Shown one piece after another: positions 8,090 to 16,238 of a stretch of 24,874 nt of DNA. The DNA comes from Limnohabitans sp. (lineage in GTDB: Bacteria; Pseudomonadota; Gammaproteobacteria; Burkholderiales; Burkholderiaceae_C), in assembly GCA_030729445.1 (NCBI GenBank), contig JANQXJ010000116.1, positions 1 through 24,874 on the forward strand. Direction: 5' to 3'. The notes below the pieces were generated by a model. That model was not told the origin of the DNA. It searched no databases and worked only from the letters and a program-made list of their open reading frames with translations. Every line of letters starts with the position of its first letter. Position 1 is the first letter of the stretch. Both the position numbers and the translations under genes were made by a program.

Positions 8090-8821
8090 ATGAGCAGCAC
8101 CCACTTCGGTTTCAAAACTGTCGACGAGAGCGAGAAAGCCAAGCATGTGCGTGGCGTGTTCGACTCGGTCGCGTCCAAATACGACGTGATGAACGACCTG
8201 ATGTCCATGGGCTTGCACCGCGTTTGGAAGGCCTACACCGTGCAGGTGGCCAACCTCAAAGAGGGCGATCAGGTGTTGGACATCGCAGGCGGGACGGGCG
8301 ACTTGTCCATGGCTTTTGCCAAAAAAGTGGGGGCCACGGGCCGTGTGGTGCACACCGACATCAACGAGGCCATGTTGAGCACTGGGCGTGACCGCTTGGT
8401 GGACCATGGTTTGGCTCTGCCTACTTTGGTGTGTGATGCCGAAAAATTGCCCTTTCCAGATGGCCACTTCAACGTGGTCAGCGTGGCCTTTGGCTTGCGC
8501 AACATGACGCACAAGGATGTGGCGTTGAAGGAAATGTGCCGGGTGCTCAAGCCGGGCGGGAAATTGTTGGTTTTGGAGTTTTCCAAAGTGGCCAAACCCT
8601 TGGAAAAGGCCTACGACTGGTACAGCTTCAAGATCCTGCCTCAATTGGGCAAATTGGTGGCGGGCGACGCCGACAGCTACCAGTATTTGGCCGAATCCAT
8701 TCGCATGCACCCCGGCCAAGAAGACCTGAAAACCCTTATGAAAAATGCCGGATTTGGCCATGTTGATTTTCACAATTTGTCGGCTGGGGTGGTAGCCTTG
8801 CACATGGGCATCAAATGTTGA
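8090..8821 (+). CDS. ubiE: Ubiquinone/menaquinone C-methyltransferase UbiE
   Basis: UbiE is the SAM-dependent C-methyltransferase of ubiquinone synthesis (2-polyprenyl-6-methoxybenzoquinol methylation) and, in organisms with menaquinone, also demethylmenaquinol methylation. The 243-residue sequence has the family opening THFGFKTVDESEKAKHVRGV and VASKYDVMNDLMSMGLHRVW. SAM motif I is VLDIAGGTGDLS, followed by the post-motif SVAFGLRNMTHK and RVLKPGGKLLVLEFSK. It ends with the typical HNLSAGVVALHMGIK tail. ATG at 8090 is chosen because the family starts there and GAGAAAG precedes it; an upstream in-frame start at 8027 would overlap the DUF971 gene. It lies 35 bases before the Tim44-like gene and heads a ubiE-x-ubiJ-ubiB cluster. 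Confidence 0.97.
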   Translation: MSSTHFGFKTVDESEKAKHVRGVFDSVASKYDVMNDLMSMGLHRVWKAYTVQVANLKEGDQVLDIAGGTGDLSMAFAKKVGATGRVVHTDINEAMLSTGRDRLVDHGLALPTLVCDAEKLPFPDGHFNVVSVAFGLRNMTHKDVALKEMCRVLKPGGKLLVLEFSKVAKPLEKAYDWYSFKILPQLGKLVAGDADSYQYLAESIRMHPGQEDLKTLMKNAGFGHVDFHNLSAGVVALHMGIKC

Positions 8822-8856
8822 AGCCCGAAAACTGAATTTCCTGAGTTGGAGACACC

Positions 8857-9864
8857 ATGAACAGCAAGTTGATGACACTGATGCTCGCAGGCGTGATGGC
8901 CTTGGGCAGCTTGAACGCCGAAGCCGCACGCCGCATGGGCGGTGGCAAGTCGTTTGGCCAGCAGTCAAACCAGGTCACCAAGCGCGACGCCGCGCCTCAA
9001 ACCCCTGCAGCACCCGCACAAAACGCCGCGCCCACCAGCGCTGCAAAACCAGCTGCCGCGCCAGCCGCCGCAGCGCCTAAGAAGCCTTGGGGTGCGATGT
9101 TGGGTGGATTGGCCGCTGGTCTGGGCCTGGCTTGGTTGGCCAGCTCGCTGGGCTTGGGTGAAGCCTTTGGCAACATCCTGATGGCCTTGTTGATTGGCGT
9201 TGCCGTCTTGGCCGTCATCGGCATGATCATGCGGGCCCGCCGAGGTGGCGCCTCGCAGATGGGTGGAAATGGTGGCTTGGCTTACCAAGGCGCTGGTGCC
9301 TCGGCGGAAAACCCCGCCACGTTCAAGCAATACAGCCCGAACAACGTCGGCAACGACGCATCCGCCCGCCCATGGGAAGGCCAAAATACGCGTTTTGACA
9401 GCTCTGCTGCGTCGCAGTCCGCAGGCACTATGATCGGGTCGGGCATCGGTTCAGGCCTGAGTGGCTCGCAAACCTGGGGCATTCCCGCCGGTTTTGACGT
9501 GGACAACTTTGTCACGGCCGCCAAGCGCAACTTTGTCACCTTGCAAGACGCTTGGGACCGTTCGGACATCAGCGCTCTGCGTTCCATGATGACGGACGCC
9601 ATGGTGGTGGAAATTCGTAACCAGCTGTCCGAGCGCGAAGCGCAGTTCCCCGGTCAGCCCAACAAGACCGAAGTGGTCATGCTCGACGCCCAGCTGCTGG
9701 GCATTGAAGAGCAGGCTGAAGCCTATCTGGCCAGCGTCGAATTCAACGGCATGATCCGTGAAGACGCGGCTTCCGGCCCCAGCCCATTCCGTGAAGTCTG
9801 GAACATGACCAAGTCCAAGCAAGGTGGTGGTTGGTTGGTGGCGGGCGTGCAAGCACTGCAATAA
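8857..9864 (+). CDS. Tim44-like domain inner-membrane protein
   Basis: The 335-residue protein begins with a cleavable-looking signal segment (MNSKLMTLMLAGVMALGSLN, then AEA). A low-complexity Ala/Pro/Gln region follows to about residue 75, then two hydrophobic segments at about 78-100 and 104-126. After a Gly/Ser-rich linker comes a C-terminal Tim44-like domain (about 205-335; FDVDNFVTAAKRNFVTLQDAWDRSD with short breaks, ending WLVAGVQALQ). In mitochondria this domain belongs to the import-motor anchor Tim44; bacterial versions (TimA-like) are membrane proteins of poorly known role. GGAG stands about 8 bases before the ATG at 8857. Its place between ubiE and ubiJ suggests co-expression with membrane quinone enzymes, but no direct role in that pathway can be read from sequence. 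Confidence 0.88.
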   Translation: MNSKLMTLMLAGVMALGSLNAEAARRMGGGKSFGQQSNQVTKRDAAPQTPAAPAQNAAPTSAAKPAAAPAAAAPKKPWGAMLGGLAAGLGLAWLASSLGLGEAFGNILMALLIGVAVLAVIGMIMRARRGGASQMGGNGGLAYQGAGASAENPATFKQYSPNNVGNDASARPWEGQNTRFDSSAASQSAGTMIGSGIGSGLSGSQTWGIPAGFDVDNFVTAAKRNFVTLQDAWDRSDISALRSMMTDAMVVEIRNQLSEREAQFPGQPNKTEVVMLDAQLLGIEEQAEAYLASVEFNGMIREDAASGPSPFREVWNMTKSKQGGGWLVAGVQALQ

Positions 9865-9912
9865 AGCCCGGGCTCCTGGACGGGCCCACACTTTCGGGAA
9901 TAATCGGGGACT

Positions 9913-10473
9913 ATGGCAACACAGTCCCCTTTTTCATGGGCCGCGCAGGCGCTCCCCGACATGGTCAACCGGCTCGCGGCCAACTTCCAGCCTCCGGCTT
10001 GGGTGGTGGACGAGAGTGTTAACCGCCTTGTTTTGTTCCTCAACCATGTGCTGATGAGCGAGCCCGAGGCCATGGCCCGTTTGGCCCGTCAAAAAGGCCA
10101 GCGCATCGAGCTGGTCTGGGAGCGCTTGCAACTTCAATTGAGTCCTACCCCCGCAGGCTTGCTTGAGCGAGGCCATTTTGAAGGCTTTGATTTGCGCCTC
10201 ACGGTGACTGAAGAATCCCCCGTTTCGCTGGCCTCGACGCTGGCGCGGGGCGACAAACCCAAGGTGCGCATCGAAGGCGATGTGCAGCTGGCCGCCGAAG
10301 TCAATTGGCTGATCGATCATGTGCGCTGGGATGCCGAAGAAGACTTGGCCCGCCTGATCGGCGACGCCCCCGCGCACACCCTGGCACAAGTTGCCCGTCA
10401 GGCCATGACGGCATTGCGCAGTTTTGTCGCCCAGCGACCCGGTACCGGGTTGCGCACGGGCAGCGCAGCATGA
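9913..10473 (+). CDS. ubiJ: Ubiquinone biosynthesis accessory factor UbiJ (SCP2 domain)
   Basis: UbiJ binds ubiquinone intermediates and helps hold the soluble Ubi enzyme complex together. The 186-residue protein shows the SCP2-like lipid-binding layout: an N-terminal helix (AAQALPDMVNRLAANF), then a small alpha/beta domain including GQRIELVWERLQLQLSPTPA. VRIEGDVQLAAEVNWLIDHV follows, then a C-terminal helical tail with WDAEEDLARLIGDAPAHTLA. This last part is typical of UbiJ. The ATG at 9913 has GGGGA just upstream. Its TGA (10471-10473) overlaps the ubiB ATG (10470), the ATGA arrangement expected for translational coupling with UbiB, as in the E. coli ubiE-ubiJ-ubiB operon. Confidence 0.93.
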   Translation: MATQSPFSWAAQALPDMVNRLAANFQPPAWVVDESVNRLVLFLNHVLMSEPEAMARLARQKGQRIELVWERLQLQLSPTPAGLLERGHFEGFDLRLTVTEESPVSLASTLARGDKPKVRIEGDVQLAAEVNWLIDHVRWDAEEDLARLIGDAPAHTLAQVARQAMTALRSFVAQRPGTGLRTGSAA

Positions 10474-12047
10474 TGCGCTGGGGCCGTTTCGGGCGGGGTG
10501 CCTTCATCGTCTTCATCGTCCTGCGTTATGGCCTGGACGAGTTGGTGCTCTCCAGCTTTCAAAAGCCCTGGATTCGGTTGTTGGCTCGCGTGCTTTCGGT
10601 GGGCCGGGATTTGCGCTCACCGCGGGCGGTACGCCTGCGCGAGGCGCTGGAGCGCTTGGGTCCAATCTTTGTGAAGTTTGGCCAGGTGTTGTCCACCCGG
10701 CGCGATTTGTTGGCACCCGATGTGGCCGAAGAATTGGCCAAGCTGCAAGACCGGGTGCCTCCGTTCAGTTCGGCCATTGCGGTGGCCTCGATTGAGCGGG
10801 CTTTCAACCGCCAAGTCGATGACATCTTTGAAACCTTCGAGCGCGAGCCTGTGGCCAGTGCCTCGATTGCGCAGGTGCACTTTGCCACCTTGCGCGGTAA
10901 ATCTGGCCATGTGCGCGAAGTGGCCGTGAAGGTCCTGCGCCCGGGCATGCTGCCCGTCATCGACAAAGACCTGAGCCTGATGCGCATGATGGCTGGCTGG
11001 GTGGAGAATTTGAGCGCCGATGGCAAACGCTTGAAACCCCGCGAGGTGGTGGCCGAGTTTGACAAATACCTGCACGATGAGCTGGACTTGGTCCGCGAAG
11101 CGGCCAATTCCGCGCAGCTGCGCCGCAACATGCAAGGCCTTGATCTGGTGTTGATCCCGGAAATGATCTGGGACTTTTGCCACCCCGAGGTCATCGTCAT
11201 GGAGCGCATGCACGGCGTGCCCATCAGCCAGGTCGACCGTTTGCGCGAAGCCGGTGTGGACATTCCCAAGCTCGCCCGTGATGGCGTGACCCTGTTTTTC
11301 ACGCAAGTGTTCCGCGACGGCTTTTTCCATGCCGACATGCACCCGGGTAACATCCAAGTAAGCCTCGCTCCCGAGACCTTTGGCCGCTACATCTCGCTCG
11401 ACTTTGGGATTGTGGGCACGCTGACCGAGTACGACAAAGAGTACCTGGCGCAAAACTTCACGGCTTTTTTTCGCCGTGATTACAAGCGCGTGGCAGAACT
11501 CCACATCGAGTCCGGCTGGGTACCCCCCGAGACGCGGGTCGATGAACTGGAGTCAGCCATTCGAGCGGTTTGTGAGCCCTACTTTGACCGTCCACTCAAG
11601 GAAATTTCATTGGGTTTGGTGCTCATGCGCTTGTTCCAGACTTCACGCCGTTTTCAAGTCGAAATCCAGCCGCAACTGGTGCTGTTGCAAAAAACGCTGC
11701 TCAACATCGAAGGCTTGGGCCGTGACCTGGACCCCGAGCTGGACCTTTGGAGCACGGCCAAGCCTTTTCTGGAAAAGTGGATGCTGGAGCAAATTGGCCC
11801 CAAAAAGTTGTTGGAAGAGCTCAAAGCCCAGGCCCCGCATTACGCCAAACTGCTGCCCCAGTTGCCTCGCTTGCTGCACGAGTATTTGAAACAGCCGCGC
11901 CAAAGTGATGAACGCGAGCTGGCCGAGTTGTTGAAAGAGCAACGCAGAACCAACAGATTGCTGCAAACTCTGATCTATGCCGGATTGGGCTTTGTGGTGT
12001 CTTTGGTGTTGCTCCAGTTGTGGACCCATTTGTCCTGGCGGATTTAG
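10470..12047 (+). CDS. ubiB: UbiB, atypical kinase-like ATPase of ubiquinone biosynthesis
   Basis: UbiB is a membrane-bound member of the protein-kinase-like UbiB/ADCK/COQ8 family and is needed for ubiquinone synthesis, probably using ATPase activity to extract or present lipid intermediates. The 525-residue chain has the N-terminal KxGQ motif (Lys69-Gln72, FVKFGQVLSTRRD). The Ala-rich loop that replaces the kinase P-loop starts at Pro127 (PVASASIAQVHFA), followed by the VAVKVLRPG lysine strand. The catalytic-like HADMHPGN is at 287-294 and Asp311-Phe-Gly is the metal-binding DFG. Two C-terminal transmembrane helices (LIYAGLGFVVSLVLLQLW) anchor it. ATG at 10470 overlaps the ubiJ stop; a second ATG follows at once. 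It converges on potI with 81 bases between. Confidence 0.97.
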   Translation: MMRWGRFGRGAFIVFIVLRYGLDELVLSSFQKPWIRLLARVLSVGRDLRSPRAVRLREALERLGPIFVKFGQVLSTRRDLLAPDVAEELAKLQDRVPPFSSAIAVASIERAFNRQVDDIFETFEREPVASASIAQVHFATLRGKSGHVREVAVKVLRPGMLPVIDKDLSLMRMMAGWVENLSADGKRLKPREVVAEFDKYLHDELDLVREAANSAQLRRNMQGLDLVLIPEMIWDFCHPEVIVMERMHGVPISQVDRLREAGVDIPKLARDGVTLFFTQVFRDGFFHADMHPGNIQVSLAPETFGRYISLDFGIVGTLTEYDKEYLAQNFTAFFRRDYKRVAELHIESGWVPPETRVDELESAIRAVCEPYFDRPLKEISLGLVLMRLFQTSRRFQVEIQPQLVLLQKTLLNIEGLGRDLDPELDLWSTAKPFLEKWMLEQIGPKKLLEELKAQAPHYAKLLPQLPRLLHEYLKQPRQSDERELAELLKEQRRTNRLLQTLIYAGLGFVVSLVLLQLWTHLSWRI

Positions 12048-12061
12048 GCCACTCCAAGCTG

Positions 12062-12100
12062 TTGCCAACGGGCAAATTATGAAGTGGCGTCAGACCACTT
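12062..12100. terminator. Two short hairpins between converging ubiB and potI
   Basis: The convergent gap holds TTGCC-loop-GGCAA (12062-12075) and AAGTGG-loop-CCACTT (12082-12087 with 12095-12100). Both stems are perfect but only 5-6 pairs, and neither strand has a proper T-run after them. They may act as weak or Rho-assisted ends for both operons. Confidence 0.35.
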
Positions 12101-12128
12101 GCCTTATCGTCTCCTGTGAGGGTGGAAG

Positions 12129-12941
12129 TCAGTTGCGTGCTTTGCGAGCTTGACGAGCGGTGTAAATTCCAAAAGCCACCACAGCCAATGTAACGACCAG
12201 CATCAGCAAGGTAGCCGCAGCGTAAATGGAGGGGTTCACGCCACGCCGGGCGTAGCTGAAAATCACCTGCGGCAAAGTGGTCACGCCGGGACCAGACAAG
12301 AACTCGGACACCACCACATCGTCAAAAGAAAGTGTGAATGTCAGCAGCCAACCTGCCAGCAAGGCTTGTGAAATGTTGGGTAAAGTCACTAAAAAGAAAA
12401 CTTGGCTGGGCCGACAACCCAGGTCCATGGCCGCCTCTTCCAATGAACGGTCCATGTCCTTGAGCCGAGATTGGATCACCACAGTGGCGTAGGCCATGCC
12501 CAGCAGCACATGGCCGAGCACAATGGTGGTCATCCCGCGGTCTGGCCATCCTAGACTCCGCTGGGCACTGACCGACAGCAAAAGAAGCGACAAACCGATG
12601 ATGACCTCAGGCATGATCAAGGGTGCGTTGAGCATGGCCGTGAACACGTTGCGTCCCCGAAATCGGGTGTACCGCACCAGGGTATAGGCGGCCAGTGTGG
12701 CGAGCACAACAGACAAAGTGGCACTGGCGAAAGCAACCTTCAGCGAGACAAGGAAACCTTCCAGTAGCCGTGAGTCATTGGCCAGTGCTTCGTACCAGCG
12801 CAACGAAAAACCTGTGAACCGGCTGTCTTGACGGGTGCTGTTGAAGGAGAAAACCACCAAGAAGATCAGAGGAGCGAACAGGAATCCATAGACCAAGCCC
12901 ATCCAAAGTTTACCGATGTGAGCATGCATCCAGCGGGTCAT
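12129..12941 (-). CDS. potI: Polyamine ABC transporter permease, PotI/PotC type
   Basis: Second inner-membrane permease subunit of a putrescine/spermidine importer. The 270-residue protein has a short cytoplasmic start and about six hydrophobic segments. The EAA loop that contacts the ATPase reads EEAAMDLGCRPSQVFFLVTL and is followed by PNISQALLAGWLLTFTLSFDD, then VVSEFLSGPGVTTLPQVIFS; these segments are characteristic of PotC/PotI. Length is close to E. coli PotI (281). Its ATG (12941) overlaps the potH stop by ATGA, so translation is probably coupled. It is the last gene of the minus-strand potF-G-H-I operon and ends facing ubiB. The PotI rather than PotC name rests on the operon order with the binding protein first. 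Confidence 0.93.
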   Translation of the reverse strand: MTRWMHAHIGKLWMGLVYGFLFAPLIFLVVFSFNSTRQDSRFTGFSLRWYEALANDSRLLEGFLVSLKVAFASATLSVVLATLAAYTLVRYTRFRGRNVFTAMLNAPLIMPEVIIGLSLLLLSVSAQRSLGWPDRGMTTIVLGHVLLGMAYATVVIQSRLKDMDRSLEEAAMDLGCRPSQVFFLVTLPNISQALLAGWLLTFTLSFDDVVVSEFLSGPGVTTLPQVIFSYARRGVNPSIYAAATLLMLVVTLAVVAFGIYTARQARKARN

Positions 12942-13879
12942 GAATGCTCCTTTTCAGCTTGACGGACCACTTTGGCGTTGTACCAGGCCAGAGGCATCAC
13001 CACCCCCAAAATCATGATCACAGCCAACGCGGAGGCGCGAGGCCAGTTGTTGCTGCTGAACATTTCGTCCCACACCACCCGGCCGATCATCACGTTTTCA
13101 GCACCGCCCAACAACGATGGGATCACAAATTCGCCCAAGCAAGGGATGAACACCAGCATGGAGCCGGCAACGATGCCCGATCGGCTCAGGGGCACCGTCA
13201 CCAACCAGAAGGCTTTCCAAGGACTGGCGCCCAAGTCGTGCGCGGCTTCGAGCAGGCGTGGGTCCAGTTTGACCAAGGTGGCATACAAAGGCAAAACCAT
13301 GAAGGGTAGGTACACATAGGTCATGCCCACCAGCATCGATATGTCGGTGTAGAGCATCTGGATAGGCTCATGGATCAGGCCCAGTGCCAGCAAGACATTG
13401 TTCACGATGCCTTGGTCTGCCAAGATCCCTTTCCAGGCATAAACACGCAGCAAAAAAGATGTCCAGAAGGGGAGCATCACCATCATCAACAAGATCGGCC
13501 GAATGTGGGCGGAGGCTCGGGCCAAAAAATAAGCGAACGGGTAACCAAAAAAGAGACAAAAAACAGTGGTCCAGAAGGCGTATTTCAGAGACAGCAGGTA
13601 AGCGTTGATGTAGAGGGTGTCACCCCACAGGCCGTCGCTGTCTACAAAAAGACTGACGTAATGACTGAGTTTGAGGTTCAGCTTCCAGCCACCTGATTCA
13701 GTGTGGCTGAGCAACGGTGCAAATGGGTTGAGTTGCTCACCCATGTCGGTGACGCTCAGGCGCAGCAAAATCAAAAAGGGTGCAGCAAAAAAAAGCCACA
13801 ACCAAATCGTGGGGATGCCGACGACGGTGCGTCGTCCCAGTCGCAAACGCTCCACCAAGCGAGACAAAAGCTGGATCAT
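12938..13879 (-). CDS. potH: Polyamine ABC transporter permease, PotH/PotB type
   Basis: First permease subunit of the polyamine importer, 313 residues (E. coli PotH is 317). An N-terminal helix (TIWLWLFFAAPFLILLRLSV) is followed by a periplasmic segment with LSHYVSLFVDSDGLW, then the permease core. The ATPase-contact loop reads EAAHDLGASPWKAFWLVTVP, followed by LSRSGIVAGSMLVFIPCLGE and FVIPSLLGG, hallmarks of PotB/PotH. The ATG at 13879 overlaps the potG TGA in an ATGA junction, which favours this start over the in-frame one at 13918 inside potG. Its own stop overlaps potI in the same way. The protein should pair with PotI as a heterodimer in the inner membrane. Confidence 0.94.
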   Translation of the reverse strand: MIQLLSRLVERLRLGRRTVVGIPTIWLWLFFAAPFLILLRLSVTDMGEQLNPFAPLLSHTESGGWKLNLKLSHYVSLFVDSDGLWGDTLYINAYLLSLKYAFWTTVFCLFFGYPFAYFLARASAHIRPILLMMVMLPFWTSFLLRVYAWKGILADQGIVNNVLLALGLIHEPIQMLYTDISMLVGMTYVYLPFMVLPLYATLVKLDPRLLEAAHDLGASPWKAFWLVTVPLSRSGIVAGSMLVFIPCLGEFVIPSLLGGAENVMIGRVVWDEMFSSNNWPRASALAVIMILGVVMPLAWYNAKVVRQAEKEHS

Positions 13880-14991
13880 GTGGTCAAGAGAACACCCGCT
13901 TGGGTGTCCCAAAAGCAATAGACCGTATCACCCCAGACAATGTCGTCCTCGTGGTTGCGACTGCGGTTGGTTTGGGTCACTTTGATCACGCTGTCATCGG
14001 GCAGCTTGACGATGTACGTGCTGTAACTGCCCATGTAGGCGATTTCGATCACCACGCCAGAGACCATGTTGGCAGAGCCTGCTGAACCCGTATCGGGTGG
14101 ACGTTTATCGATCCGAATTTTTTCAGGCCGTACCGCCAAAGCCATGGTCATACCCAGTGGGTGTGATGAACCATGACCCAAGGTGAAATGGCCTTGTGGT
14201 GTTTGGACTTCGGATTGGCTGGCGTTGGCCAGTGTCAGTTGACCGTCGAACAGGTTGATGTTGCCGATGAAATCAGCGACGAAGCGGCAGTTGGGTGCTT
14301 CGTAAATCTCGGTCGGGCTACCCAACTGCAATATACGGCCGTGGCTCATGACGGCAATGCGCGAGGCCATGGTCATGGCCTCCTCTTGGTCGTGTGTGAC
14401 CATGACACACGTCACACCGATGGACTCGATGATGTTGACCAACTCAAATTGTGTTTGTTCACGGAGCTTTTTGTCCAGCGCACCCAAGGGTTCGTCCAGC
14501 AGAAGCAGCTGCGGTTTGCGTGCCAAGCTGCGGGCCAAGGCCACGCGTTGTTGTTGGCCGCCCGACAATTGTTGGGGTTTGCGGGATGCGAACTTTTGCA
14601 GCTGTACCAAATCCAGCATGGCATCAACCCGTTCGGCCATCGCATCTTTGTCCATGCCCATGCGTCGCAGTCCAAATGCGATGTTTTCCCAAACTGATAA
14701 ATGAGGAAACAAGGCATAAGACTGAAACATCATGTTGATGGGGCGCTCGTAGGCGGGCAGCAAACTGATGTCCTGATCACCCAAAAAGATCTGGCCCGAT
14801 GATGGAGACTCAAAACCCGCCAACATCCGAAGCAATGTGGACTTGCCGCAGCCTGAGCTACCCAGCAAGGCAAAAATTTCGCCCTTACCAATGTCCAGCG
14901 AGACATCATCCACGGCCAGGACGCTGTCAAAACGCTTGCTCAGATTTTGGATGCGAAGAAAACCAGTCGGATCGGTTGGCGTGATGGTCAT
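13876..14991 (-). CDS. potG: Polyamine ABC transporter ATPase, PotG/PotA type
   Basis: Cytoplasmic ATPase driving polyamine import, 371 residues (E. coli PotG is 377). It has an intact nucleotide-binding domain: Walker A GSSGCGKST, Q-loop MMFQSYALFPHLSV, signature LSGGQQQRVALARSLA, Walker B LLLLDEPLGALDKK and the switch His in VTHDQEEAM. After about residue 240 comes the C-terminal TOBE-like regulatory domain (FIGNINLFDGQL, LAVRPEKIRI), as usual for this class. I chose ATG at 14991 (MTITPTDPTGFLRIQNLSKR) because the frame upstream crosses a hairpin and AGAGAG precedes this ATG. Next upstream is potF, 83 bases away with a terminator-like hairpin between; downstream it is coupled to potH. Confidence 0.95.
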   Translation of the reverse strand: MTITPTDPTGFLRIQNLSKRFDSVLAVDDVSLDIGKGEIFALLGSSGCGKSTLLRMLAGFESPSSGQIFLGDQDISLLPAYERPINMMFQSYALFPHLSVWENIAFGLRRMGMDKDAMAERVDAMLDLVQLQKFASRKPQQLSGGQQQRVALARSLARKPQLLLLDEPLGALDKKLREQTQFELVNIIESIGVTCVMVTHDQEEAMTMASRIAVMSHGRILQLGSPTEIYEAPNCRFVADFIGNINLFDGQLTLANASQSEVQTPQGHFTLGHGSSHPLGMTMALAVRPEKIRIDKRPPDTGSAGSANMVSGVVIEIAYMGSYSTYIVKLPDDSVIKVTQTNRSRNHEDDIVWGDTVYCFWDTQAGVLLTT

Positions 14992-15012
14992 GAAAGTGTC
15001 TCTCTGGTCAAA

Positions 15013-15049
15013 ACAAAAGGCTGTGTACGCACGCGTCACAGCCTTTTGT
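15013..15049 (-). terminator. 13-bp hairpin with T-rich tail between potF and potG
   Basis: Reading the minus strand, a perfect 13-base stem (15037-15049 with 15013-15025) closes an 11-base loop. The descending arm CACAGCCTTTTGT is followed by TTTGACC, so a broken T-run (TTTTGTTTT) directly follows the GC-rich part. It fits a Rho-independent terminator or RNA-stabilising hairpin after the binding-protein gene, allowing less expression of the ATPase and permeases. Confidence 0.75.
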
Positions 15050-15074
15050 CAGGTGCCACCCAAGCGGGCAGGCG

Positions 15075-16217
15075 TCACTTGCCTTGTTTGAAGGCTGTGT
15101 AGACCGATGTCAACGATTCGCGGGTCGCATTGGACAGGCTAGAGGGCGATACCGCGAGTTTCAAGTTGTCCTCATCCAAAAACACGCTCTTGTTTTGCCC
15201 CACTTCTGGCGTCACCTGGGCCACGCTGGCCTTGTTGGCAGTGGGGTAGCTCAGTTCATTGGTCAAAGAGGCAGACACTTCCGGCTTCAGGAAGTAGTTG
15301 ATGAACGCCATGGCATTGTTGGGGTGCTTGGCATCTTTGGGGATGGCCAAGTTATCGAAAAACAACAGGCCGCCTGTTTTGGGCAATAAGGCCTCGATCT
15401 CTTGACCGCTCTTGTTTTCGATGGCGCGGCCGCGGGCAATGTTGATATCGCCTGCCCAACCCAATGCGACACAAGCTTTTCCGCCGGCCAAGTCATCGAT
15501 CATGGTGCTGGAAAAGAGTCGGATGTCCTTGCGAACTTTGGCGAGCATCTCGCCTGCGGCTTTGTGATCAGCTGTATCTGCCGAATAGGCGTCTTTACCC
15601 AAATAGTGCAATGCAGGGGGCATGACCTCGGTAGGGGAGTCCAAGTAGGCGATACCGCAAGATTTGAGTTTGCTGGTGTAGGTAGGATTGAAAACCAAGT
15701 CCCAAGCGTTTTCGGGCATGGGGGTGTTGCCCAATGCCTTGGTCACTTTGCCCTTGTTGATACCGACCGTGGTGAAGCTCCAGGCCCAAGGCACCAAGTG
15801 GGTGTTTCCAGGATCAACTTTATCAAGCTTGGCCATGATGGCGCCGTCCAAATTGGCTAAATTGGGAATTTGGGCCTTGTCCAATGGGCGTAACAATCCG
15901 GCTTCGATTTGGGATTTGGCAAAGACGGCACCCGGCACAACGAGGTCATAGCCGGAGTTGCCGGCGATCAATTTGGCTTGTAAAGCTTCGTTGTTTTCAA
16001 AAGTTTGGTAGTTGACTTTGATGCCGCTTTCTTTTTCAAAGTTGGCCACCATGTCTTCCGTGATGTAGTCTGGCCAGTTGTAGATGTTCAGGACCTTTTC
16101 CTCGGTGTTCGCAGGAGCAGCTGCGGCTTGAGGAGCCTGGGGGGCCTCTTCTTTTTTACCGCAGGCGGCCAAGGTCAGGGCGCACAAAGCGGTCAGTAAA
16201 AAACGTTTGTTCATCAT
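15075..16217 (-). CDS. potF: Polyamine-binding lipoprotein, PotF/PotD type
   Basis: Substrate-binding component of the polyamine importer, 380 residues. The N-terminus (MMNKRFLLTALCALTLAACG) ends in a lipobox LAAC with Cys19, so it should be a lipid-anchored periplasmic protein. A charged, Ala/Pro-rich linker follows, then the spermidine/putrescine-binding fold: VLNIYNWPDYITEDMVANFE, then KESGIKVNYQTFENNEALQA, then AGNSGYDLVVPGA, with later ACVALGWAGDINIARGRA and LLFFDNLAIPKDAKHPNNAM. The WPDYI segment and acidic residues resemble PotF/PotD, but the exact polyamine cannot be assigned. GGAG at 16226-16229 lies 8 bases before the ATG at 16217, favouring it over the ATG at 16214. It is first in the operon; a hairpin separates it from potG. 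Confidence 0.93.
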   Translation of the reverse strand: MMNKRFLLTALCALTLAACGKKEEAPQAPQAAAAPANTEEKVLNIYNWPDYITEDMVANFEKESGIKVNYQTFENNEALQAKLIAGNSGYDLVVPGAVFAKSQIEAGLLRPLDKAQIPNLANLDGAIMAKLDKVDPGNTHLVPWAWSFTTVGINKGKVTKALGNTPMPENAWDLVFNPTYTSKLKSCGIAYLDSPTEVMPPALHYLGKDAYSADTADHKAAGEMLAKVRKDIRLFSSTMIDDLAGGKACVALGWAGDINIARGRAIENKSGQEIEALLPKTGGLLFFDNLAIPKDAKHPNNAMAFINYFLKPEVSASLTNELSYPTANKASVAQVTPEVGQNKSVFLDEDNLKLAVSPSSLSNATRESLTSVYTAFKQGK

Positions 16218-16238
16218 CGTGAGGGCTCCAATAATGGC

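Noticed and set aside
10305..10469. Longer in-frame N-terminus for ubiB
   Set aside because: This part overlaps ubiJ in another frame, is Arg/Pro-rich without family match, and UbiB proteins start near the ATG at 10470.
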